A stretch of DNA of 5,719 nt, from assembly GCA_043811105.1 (NCBI GenBank), contig JBDRNK010000074.1:1-5719 (forward strand), read 5' to 3'. Of this stretch, positions 1 to 4,239 are shown one piece after another. Within the stretch, counting starts at the first letter, position 1. The number at the start of each line of letters is the position of its first letter. The translations under genes and the position numbers were made by a program. Under the pieces are notes generated by a model. The model was not told the origin of the DNA, searched no databases, and was given only the letters and a program-made list of their open reading frames with translations. The DNA comes from CAZDDW01 sp043811105 (GTDB taxonomy: Bacteria > Patescibacteriota > Patescibacteriia > UBA9934 > CAZDDW01).

Positions 1-156
1 GGCAACGGAGCAGATTTGCTTAAAAAGTTGCAAAAGATCGAGCATAAAAGGAAGGAATGGTTTGATCGTCAAGATGAGATCCGGATGGCCATATCAAAAC
101 ACGCCATGACACATTACTTGGATAAGTTGGAGAAGGTGATGAAAGATATCGTGTAA
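1..156 (+). CDS. 3' end of an unrecognised gene (partial, 51 codons visible)
   Basis: Frame 1 is open from the window edge to a TAA at 154-156, giving a 51-residue C-terminal tail rich in Lys, Glu and other charged residues (it ends KLEKVMKDIV), probably two alpha helices. The start and most of the protein lie outside the window. I do not recognise the family. Helical charged tails of this sort close many bacterial enzymes, including some glycosyltransferases, but nothing diagnostic is visible. No T-rich intrinsic terminator follows the stop; the hairpin array begins within about 15 bases and could act as the 3' end of this transcript. The reading frame is inferred from openness and amino-acid composition only. 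Confidence 0.6.
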   Translation, partial: GNGADLLKKLQKIEHKRKEWFDRQDEIRMAISKHAMTHYLDKLEKVMKDIV

Positions 157-170
157 TTTGAATTTTTCAA

Positions 171-248
171 ACGGACTTTATGGCCGGCTTGAATTCAAAC
201 GCCGGGTAAACCGGCTATGAAATATTTCTAACGGGGTTTATCCCCGGT
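171..248. repeat. Left part of an alternating hairpin (REP-like) array
   Basis: Three short hairpins follow one another with 5-base loops. A degenerate type-2 unit has arms 172-176 and 182-186 around TTTAT, with one mismatch. A type-1 unit, GCCGG-GTAAA-CCGGC, spans 201-215. A perfect type-2 unit, CGGGG-TTTAT-CCCCG, spans 232-246. Starts are 29 and 31 bases apart, giving a 60-base period. Positions 213-248 (36 bases) recur without a mismatch at 814-849 on the other side of the transposase gene. Hairpin repeats flanking a Y1 transposase are the hallmark of REP/RAYT loci. The type-2 stem extends by AAC/GTT if one G (position 246 or 247) bulges. Confidence 0.8.
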
Positions 249-772
249 TAAGAAGTCAGAAATTTGAAAAATTGTTCATGATCCATTTCAATAACTGAAT
301 TTACCAACTCCTCTGAGTATTTGCGTCCATGTTGTTCTACCACACTCTCAAAAGTGCTGAATGGATGAGTTAGTAATTCTTCTAAATCAGCCACCTCACC
401 GTGCTTGAGCGAGTTACCGATAATATACCCTCGTATTCGTTCGTAAATTTGTTCTGTTGATGCAATATATACATGATATTCATCCCAAACTCGAACGGAA
501 TGACCAAGATACTTTTTAACATCGTTAGACGATTTTCCGTTAATACACCTTAAAAAAGACGGAATTACTTTTCCGTTTTTAAAATAACCCATGAAGTGAT
601 AGTGGTTTTTGAGAATACCATAATCGATCTTTTTTATTCTGTGCAGTTCAGCCGCGGTTTTGATCTGATTTAAAAGAGAATATTTTAGTTTTTCTGTTTC
701 AAAAAAAGGGTTATGATTGACCGTGGGTACTGTTATGAAATAGTAAACTTCGTCTAAAAAATATCGTGACAT
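248..772 (-). CDS. REP-associated tyrosine transposase-like protein (RAYT, Y1/HUH family), 174 aa
   Basis: A small single-domain Y1 transposase of the IS200/IS605-related RAYT group, which nicks and joins single-stranded hairpin DNA. With the chosen start, the HUH metal-binding motif is NHYHFM (His57 and His59), and the catalytic tyrosine is predicted at Tyr116 in RGYIIGNSLKHG, matching the family pattern Y-I-x-x-N-P. The order beta strand (YYFITV, about residues 10-15), HUH, WDEY, then Tyr helix is typical. The ATG at 770-772 gives MSRYFLDEVYYFITV, the usual N-terminus of the family. The in-frame ATG at 806-808 lies inside a repeat hairpin and adds 12 atypical residues, so I reject it. Neither start has a Shine-Dalgarno sequence, but a TACAAT box lies 10 bases upstream. 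The stop TAA (250-248) abuts the 36-base repeat. Codons are AT-rich, unlike the peptidase and transporter. Family assignment is firm; activity is unknown. Confidence 0.85.
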   Translation of the reverse strand: MSRYFLDEVYYFITVPTVNHNPFFETEKLKYSLLNQIKTAAELHRIKKIDYGILKNHYHFMGYFKNGKVIPSFLRCINGKSSNDVKKYLGHSVRVWDEYHVYIASTEQIYERIRGYIIGNSLKHGEVADLEELLTHPFSTFESVVEQHGRKYSEELVNSVIEMDHEQFFKFLTS

Positions 773-782
773 ATTATATTCT

Positions 783-788
783 ATTGTA
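783..788 (-). promoter_or_regulatory. Putative -10 box of the RAYT gene
   Basis: Read on the minus strand this is TACAAT, five of six matches to TATAAT, ending 10 bases before the chosen ATG. A start about 7 bases downstream would leave a leader of roughly 3 bases. No good -35 is visible; the best candidate (TTATGT, 16 bases upstream) is poor and overlaps the type-1 hairpin at 802-816. Weak support. Confidence 0.35.
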
Positions 789-790
789 CT

Positions 791-906
791 AAATTTCACA
801 CGCCACATAAAGTGGCTATGAAATATTTCTAACGGGGTTTATCCCCGGTCTGAATTCGAACGCCAGATAAACCCGGCAGCTGCCGGGTGAACTGGCTATG
901 AAGAAT
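791..906. repeat. Right part of the alternating hairpin (REP-like) array
   Basis: The pattern resumes after the transposase gene: type-1 hairpin GCCAC-ATAAA-GTGGC (802-816), type-2 hairpin CGGGG-TTTAT-CCCCG (833-847), then an enlarged type-1 unit (862-896). Spacing is again 31 and 29 bases. The 36 bases at 814-849 are identical to 213-248. Compared with the left type-1 hairpin, two bases have changed in each arm and pairing is preserved. The linkers before the type-1 units share a GAATTC-like core (compare 190-200 with 851-861). Confidence 0.8.
862..896. repeat. Double type-1 hairpin with an 18-bp perfect palindrome
   Basis: Outer arms GCCAG (862-866) and CTGGC (892-896) enclose the perfect palindrome ACCCGGCAGCTGCCGGGT (871-888). 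The segment also reads as two type-1 units side by side: 862-877 (GCCAG, ATAAA, then a CCGGC arm) and 882-896 (GCCGG-GTGAA-CTGGC), joined by AGCT. The outer arms pair with each other, and so do the inner arms, better than either unit pairs locally. Confidence 0.75.
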
Positions 907-920
907 TTCAAAATAAAATA

Positions 921-948
921 CGCTCGCCTAGGACGGCGAGCGTTTTTT
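921..948. terminator. Bidirectional intrinsic terminator
   Basis: A perfect 8-bp stem, CGCTCGCC (921-928) with GGCGAGCG (935-942), has a 6-base loop. It is followed on the plus strand by six T residues (943-948). On the minus strand it is followed by TATTTTATTTT (920-910). It lies 8 bases beyond the stop of the minus-strand gene at 951-1190, so its main role is probably ending that transcript. It also insulates the repeat array. Confidence 0.85.
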
Positions 949-950
949 GG

Positions 951-1190
951 TCAGTTGCTGAGCAAGTCGTAGAGCTCACTGGCCAGATAGCCTTGCTGGC
1001 CACCATTGCCCTTGAACTTGATGACGAAGCGAAGCTTGCGGTCAGAGCCATAGAAGCAGGCTCCGTAGCGTTGAGCAAAACGTGTCAGGTCTCTGACACT
1101 GATCGTTTTGCACCTTTTCGGACGTCCCATCTTGATGCACGTTCTTGCACCTTGATCTCTCAGCTCCTGGTCAGCGACTACGGCTCTCAC
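951..1190 (-). CDS. Hypothetical small basic protein, 79 aa
   Basis: I do not recognise this protein with confidence. It starts at GTG (1190-1188), preceded by a perfect AGGAGG (1203-1198) with 7-base spacing. A sigma70-like promoter lies upstream and an intrinsic terminator directly follows the TGA, so it looks like a complete monocistronic gene. The N-terminal third is basic (MGRPKRCK, about residues 21-28). The rest reads as helix (RDLTRFAQRYG), two strands (ACFYGS and KLRFVIKF), a Gly-rich turn (KGNGGQQG) and a final helix (LASELYDLL). This alpha-beta-beta-alpha order with a GS turn faintly recalls HicA/YcfA-like small RNA-binding folds, but the catalytic histidine of HicA is absent (GSDRK where HicA has GSHH), so I do not assign it. 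The opposite strand is also open here but has no ribosome site. Confidence 0.75.
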   Translation of the reverse strand: MRAVVADQELRDQGARTCIKMGRPKRCKTISVRDLTRFAQRYGACFYGSDRKLRFVIKFKGNGGQQGYLASELYDLLSN

Positions 1191-1239
1191 GTAAATCCCT
1201 CCTCATGTTTTTGGCTTTCGCCAGGATTACGTGCTTGAT

Positions 1240-1268
1240 ACGATATCAGAAGATTAAATCGTTGTCAA
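1240..1268 (-). promoter_or_regulatory. Promoter of the 79-aa gene (TTGACA-N17-TATCGT)
   Basis: On the minus strand there is a perfect -35 TTGACA (1268-1263), a 17-base spacer and TATCGT (1245-1240). Transcription would start near 1233, leaving a leader of about 43 bases that contains the AGGAGG. A second candidate overlaps just upstream: TTGACT (1284-1279), 18 bases, TTTAAT. The two -35 boxes sit in a direct repeat of TCTATTGAC, 16 bases apart. Confidence 0.6.
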
Positions 1269-1310
1269 TAGAATTAAGTCAATAGACCAAGAAAGAATCT
1301 TAATTATAAA

Positions 1311-1342
1311 ACCCCTAACCAAGTCTTGGCTCAGTCAGGGGT
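1311..1342 (-). terminator. Hairpin between the divergent promoters, possible minus-strand terminator
   Basis: Arms ACCCCT (1311-1316) and AGGGGT (1337-1342) enclose a smaller stem, CCAA/TTGG (1319-1322 and 1326-1329). On the minus strand the outer stem is followed by TTTATAATTAA, a broken U-tract. It lies outside both predicted transcripts, so it may stop antisense transcription out of the peptidase gene or be an operator-like dyad. Function not established. Confidence 0.35.
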
Positions 1343-1383
1343 GGAGCATTAGAATCTAGAATTCACAGAAATAAGCCGGACTA

Positions 1384-1411
1384 TTGACAAAACATTCAAA
1401 TTCGTTAAGAT
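1384..1411 (+). promoter_or_regulatory. Promoter of the peptidase gene (TTGACA-N16-TAAGAT)
   Basis: A perfect -35 TTGACA (1384-1389) is followed by 16 bases and TAAGAT (1406-1411). Transcription should begin near 1418, about 38 bases before the GTG start. The same hexamers, spacing and following G occur upstream of the peptide transporter. The TTG of the -35 is in frame with the peptidase but cannot be its start if this promoter is used. Confidence 0.7.
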
Positions 1412-1455
1412 GCCCATGCAAACGTTCCTTCAATCTACAGAAAGGTAGGTGCTTT

Positions 1456-3144
1456 GTGAACAGCTTCCGTTATTTGATGATCATGGCCTTTGTGGTCAGT
1501 ATCAGTTCCTGTGCCAACAAGTCTGATCCGGTTCCTGAACAGGATCAACGTTCGGAGATGCAGAAGAAGGTCGACCAGTTCGCACGGGTTGAGATTGGTG
1601 TGCCTGATGAGGCTATTCCTGAGATCCACCGACCGACTCTGGCCAAGCTCTACATCACCGCTGAGTATCTGGACGACATGTTCTTCCGACAGGTGGCGAC
1701 TGAGAATCCGGAGTGGTATCGTCAGGTCAGTGAGGATCCGGCGTTGAGTGCTACCAAGGATTACTTCGACATCATGTACGGTCCTTGGGATCGAACCGCT
1801 GACAATCAGATATTCTGGGGTGACAAGGCCAAGCCTGTAGGGGCGACTTTCTATCCTGAAGATCTGACCAAGGCCGAACTCGAGGCTTGGATCGAAGCAC
1901 ATCCTGATCAGAAGTCGGCTTTCACCAACTACTTCACGGTCATCCGTCGGGACGACAGTGGTGGTTTGGTGGCTGTACCATACAGTCAGGAGTACCAGGG
2001 TGATCTGGCAGTCTTGTCCAGTTTCCTGGAACAAGGTGCTGATCTGGCTGTAGACGAGCGTTTGGCCAAGTTCTTGCGTTCGCGCGCCCAGGCTTTCAGT
2101 GACAACGAGTATCGTCAGTCTGACATGGACTGGATGGATTTGGGCGACGGCGACATCGAAGTGGTTATTGGTCCGGTTGAGGTCTATGAAGATGAGCTGA
2201 TGAACTACAAGGCCTCTTTCGAAGCCTTCATTGCTTTGCGTAATCCGGAAGTTACCGCTGAGTTGGATCAGATCAAGGCAATGATTCCGCAGATGGAAGA
2301 CTATCTGCCGATTCCGGATGAGTTCAAGACAACGGATCGTGGCTCTGAGTCACCAATTTCAGTGGTTGACCTGCTTTATTCCGCTGGTGATGCTCGGACG
2401 GCAATGCAGGCCTTGGCCTTCAACTTGCCCAACGACGAGTACGTGCGCCAGACCAAGGGTTCGAAAAAGGTCATGTTGCGCAACGTCATCCAAGCCAAGT
2501 TCGAACAGATCTTGGTGCCGATTGCTCAGCGTTTGATGAACACTGAGCAAGCCAAGCGGGTCTCCTTCGATGCCTTCTTTGCCACCATTCTGCTACACGA
2601 GACCGGTCATGGGCTTGGGCCAGGGGTGATCAAGGTCAACCGAAACGGTCAGACCATGACCACCACGGTCAGCGAAGAACTCAAGGACCACTACGCCACG
2701 ATTGAGGAAGCCAAGGCCGATACTATGGGTGTTTACCTCAGCTTCTTCCTGATCGAGCAGGGTCTTTACCCGGAGTCAATGCGTGAGCAGATCTACGCTT
2801 CGTTCCTGGGAAGCTCTTTCCGCTGGTTGCGCTTTGGTGCTAGCAGTGCCCACGCGCGTTCGACTGTGGTCGAGCTGAACTACCTGATGGAACAAGGTGC
2901 GATCGTTCATCAGGAAGACGGACGTTACGCTTACGTTTCACCACTGATGGCTGGAGCAGTCGAAAATCTGCTTCACGACCTGTTGATGATCGAGGCCAAG
3001 GGCGACTACGCAGCAGCATCTGCTTTCATTGAGATGTATGGCACAGTGCCAGTTGGTCTGGAAGATCAACTCGGCTCTTACACCGACATCCCAATCGACC
3101 TTTGTCCGATCTACACTCTGGAACAGCAGGTGACCAGCTGGTAG
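1456..3144 (+). CDS. Dipeptidyl peptidase III-like zinc exopeptidase (family M49), lipoprotein, 562 aa
   Basis: Predicted to remove dipeptides from the N-terminus of oligopeptides outside the cytoplasm. The zinc motif is HETGH (His381, Glu382, His385), followed by GLGPG. The second M49 signature is EEAKAD (417-422), where Glu418 would be the third ligand. AHARSTVVELNYLMEQGA has His466 where family members carry a conserved active-site histidine. The motif is five residues (HEXXH) rather than the usual HEXXGH; as I recall, Caldithrix DPP III and plant Nudix-fused homologues share this, and about 560 aa fits the short Caldithrix type rather than the 675-740 aa forms. GTG 1456 follows AAAGGTAGGT (1441-1450). 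It gives a lipoprotein signal: MNSFRY, hydrophobic 7-16, lipobox ISSC with Cys19. The gene is monocistronic with its own promoter and terminator. Family assignment is strong; the exact substrate is inferred. Confidence 0.87.
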   Translation: MNSFRYLMIMAFVVSISSCANKSDPVPEQDQRSEMQKKVDQFARVEIGVPDEAIPEIHRPTLAKLYITAEYLDDMFFRQVATENPEWYRQVSEDPALSATKDYFDIMYGPWDRTADNQIFWGDKAKPVGATFYPEDLTKAELEAWIEAHPDQKSAFTNYFTVIRRDDSGGLVAVPYSQEYQGDLAVLSSFLEQGADLAVDERLAKFLRSRAQAFSDNEYRQSDMDWMDLGDGDIEVVIGPVEVYEDELMNYKASFEAFIALRNPEVTAELDQIKAMIPQMEDYLPIPDEFKTTDRGSESPISVVDLLYSAGDARTAMQALAFNLPNDEYVRQTKGSKKVMLRNVIQAKFEQILVPIAQRLMNTEQAKRVSFDAFFATILLHETGHGLGPGVIKVNRNGQTMTTTVSEELKDHYATIEEAKADTMGVYLSFFLIEQGLYPESMREQIYASFLGSSFRWLRFGASSAHARSTVVELNYLMEQGAIVHQEDGRYAYVSPLMAGAVENLLHDLLMIEAKGDYAAASAFIEMYGTVPVGLEDQLGSYTDIPIDLCPIYTLEQQVTSW

Positions 3145-3160
3145 ATCTGGATCAAAATAT

Positions 3161-3193
3161 ACCGCTTTCAAGCTTGAGGGCGGTCTTTTATTT
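3161..3193 (+). terminator. Intrinsic terminator of the peptidase gene
   Basis: A 10-bp stem including two G-U pairs (3161-3170 with 3175-3184) has an AGCT loop and is followed by CTTTTATTT (3185-3193). It begins 17 bases after the peptidase stop. The insertion element's left end starts within a few bases of the T-tract and leaves it intact. Confidence 0.85.
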
Positions 3194-3201
3194 GGTAATT
3201 A

Positions 3202-3224
3202 GGGTCAGGTCTTGACTTTGGACT
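3202..3224 (+). repeat. Left terminal inverted repeat (23 bp)
   Basis: Begins GGGTCAGGTCTTGAC and is the exact reverse complement of 4087-4109. It contains a small dyad, GTCA-GGTCT-TGAC (3204-3216). On the minus strand it encodes the last residues of the transposase (SKVKT) and its TGA, so the coding end and the element end coincide. Confidence 0.92.
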
Positions 3225-4062
3225 TTTCTTGTTGAATAATCTTACTAACCCTAGATTCACCTATATCAAGATGATGGGCAATATCACGGTTTGAATATCC
3301 AAATCTATTTCTGGCAAAGAAAATTACCCTATTCCTATGGCTTTGGTTCTTGATACCACTAAATAATTCGTTCAAGGGCGGTCGACCAACAATCCTTTGT
3401 TCACGCGGAATATCTTTGATTAATTCAGACCCCCTTGTAATGTCCCAAACATGAGAAATAAAAAAATCAGAACCCAGAATTGTGCCCTTCACCTTATCAA
3501 AAGGAGAGTCGTAACCCATCCCTTCTTTAATGAAAGCCACATATTGTTTTTGAGCTGTTTGTCTATTTGTTGAAAACATTCCTAAAATCCAATCTATAGT
3601 CAACCAATCTGGTTTTCCAGAGAGTCCAACGGTTGATCGATAGCTGCTCCATTTAAAAAGGTGCGGCGATAATACCATGTTAGCCCTAACCGGATTCAGC
3701 ACCAGATACCTTGCAACTTCCATCAAATACCCATCTTTTTCAATTAGAAAAGACTTATAACGTCCCTGAAAAATATGTCCAACACTACGATGTGCTTTAT
3801 TGAATATTTGTGTGTAAACACCATTAAGACTACGCATGCCTTTGGACAGGTTTCCGTCAGGGGTTTCGATAAGTAAATGATAATGATTGTCCATGAGACA
3901 ATATGCGTGACAGATCCAGTTGTAATCTTTGGTTATGTTTTTTAGAACTTTTAAAAAGGCAATCTTGTCTTGATCGCTTCTAAATATTTTTTTACGTCCA
4001 TTACCACGTGAGGTGATGTGGTAAAGTGCTCCTGGAAATTCAATTCGTAAAGGCCTTGCCAT
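3205..4062 (-). CDS. Y1 (HUH) transposase with C-terminal helix-turn-helix, 285 aa
   Basis: The N-terminus MARPLRIEFPGALYHITSRG is the classic opening of this transposase family. The HUH motif is MDNHYHLLIE (His60, His62) and the catalytic tyrosine is Tyr119 in ARYLVLNPVRA, with the usual HIFQGRYKS segment (96-104) before it. These residues support strand nicking through a 5'-phosphotyrosine intermediate. Residues about 256-276 (YSNRDIAHHLDIGESRVSKI) form a helix-turn-helix resembling the DnaA-like C-terminal domain found in longer family members, probably for repeat recognition. The ATG at 4062-4060 has no Shine-Dalgarno sequence, and the promoter predicts an almost leaderless mRNA. All key residues are present and the frame is intact, so the protein looks functional. 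Codon use is AT-rich. It resembles the smaller Y1 protein at 248-772 only in the catalytic core. Confidence 0.92.
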   Translation of the reverse strand: MARPLRIEFPGALYHITSRGNGRKKIFRSDQDKIAFLKVLKNITKDYNWICHAYCLMDNHYHLLIETPDGNLSKGMRSLNGVYTQIFNKAHRSVGHIFQGRYKSFLIEKDGYLMEVARYLVLNPVRANMVLSPHLFKWSSYRSTVGLSGKPDWLTIDWILGMFSTNRQTAQKQYVAFIKEGMGYDSPFDKVKGTILGSDFFISHVWDITRGSELIKDIPREQRIVGRPPLNELFSGIKNQSHRNRVIFFARNRFGYSNRDIAHHLDIGESRVSKIIQQEKSKVKT

Positions 4063-4070
4063 ATAGATAA

Positions 4071-4099
4071 AGTATATTTATTCAGCAGTCCAAAGTCAA
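4071..4099 (-). promoter_or_regulatory. Transposase promoter overlapping the right inverted repeat
   Basis: On the minus strand, TTGACT (4099-4094, inside the terminal repeat) is followed by 17 bases and TATACT (4076-4071). The ATG is only 8 bases beyond the -10, so the transcript should begin at or within about 2 bases of the start codon. Confidence 0.6.
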
Positions 4100-4109
4100 G
4101 ACCTGACCC
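4087..4109 (-). repeat. Right terminal inverted repeat (23 bp)
   Basis: Exact inverted copy of 3202-3224. It supplies the -35 box of the transposase promoter. Its outer edge lies 13 bases before the -35 box of the peptide transporter. Internal similarity to the left end continues after a small gap (a shared TGAATAA: 4085-4079 on the minus strand, 3233-3239 on the plus). Confidence 0.92.
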
Positions 4110-4122
4110 CAATCCTCAGTGC

Positions 4123-4150
4123 TTGACAAAAAATATAGATAATATAAGAT
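4123..4150 (+). promoter_or_regulatory. Promoter of the peptide transporter (TTGACA-N16-TAAGAT)
   Basis: TTGACA (4123-4128), 16 bases, TAAGAT (4145-4150), followed by G. It matches the peptidase promoter at 1384-1411 in both hexamers and in spacing. The spacer is A/T-only, and an overlapping TATAAG is present. Transcription should begin near 4157, leaving a leader of about 80 bases. Confidence 0.75.
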
Positions 4151-4156
4151 GTGGCG

Positions 4157-4239
4157 CAGAAGGGGGCCTTTTACATAGGTCTTTTAAATTAGTCTGAAAC
4201 AACTGCCCTTGAAGGGCGAAAGGCGAGAGGACAGAGAAA
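4157..4239 (+). promoter_or_regulatory. 5' leader of the transporter with a small hairpin and ribosome site
   Basis: The leader contains a short dyad, GCCCTTGAAGGGC (4205-4217; GCCCT/AGGGC stem). The Shine-Dalgarno-like AGAGGA (4226-4231) lies 8 bases before the ATG. The hairpin does not enclose the ribosome site, and I recognise no riboswitch. The GGGGGCCTTTT stretch (4162-4172) has too weak a stem to call an attenuator. Confidence 0.45.

Larger units (their letters stand above)
3198..4113. mobile_element. Complete Y1-transposase insertion element with terminal inverted repeats, about 0.9 kb
   Basis: The ends are perfect 23-bp inverted repeats (3202-3224 and 4087-4109). Similarity extends outward by ATT after one mismatch (3198-3200 and 4111-4113). 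The element contains one minus-strand transposase gene filling nearly all its length. It lies exactly between the peptidase terminator and the transporter promoter, and its codons are more AT-rich than both neighbours. I see no convincing target-site duplication (TTGGTA on the left, CCTCAG on the right), as expected for Y1 chemistry. Canonical IS200/IS605 elements lack terminal inverted repeats and use subterminal hairpins, so this belongs to the related RAYT-like group. Repeat ends with GACCTGACCC next to such genes are, from memory, widespread in bacteria. Confidence 0.82.

Noticed and set aside
806..808. Upstream ATG as the start of the RAYT gene
   Set aside because: It lies inside the type-1 hairpin, adds 12 residues not expected in the family and has no ribosome site; the ATG at 770-772 gives the typical N-terminus.
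157..906. CRISPR array suggested by the 60-base periodicity of repeats
   Set aside because: The intervals are themselves conserved hairpins, not unique spacers; there are only a few units and a transposase gene interrupts them. No cas-like gene is present.
993..1238. Plus-strand open frame of 81 codons opposite the small hypothetical gene
   Set aside because: It has no ribosome site or promoter, and it fully covers a minus-strand gene with AGGAGG, a promoter and a terminator.
1435..2034. Minus-strand open frame of 199 codons inside the peptidase gene
   Set aside because: It is antisense to a protein with clear family motifs; composition is that of a shadow frame in a G/C-ending gene, and no start signals are visible.
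3190..4120. Target-site duplication flanking the insertion element
   Set aside because: The only shared flank bases (ATT/AAT) are inverted, not direct, and look like an extension of the terminal repeats.
4160..4175. Attenuator-like GGGGGCC followed by TTTT in the transporter leader
   Set aside because: The possible stem is only about four pairs and sits almost at the transcription start; too weak to call.
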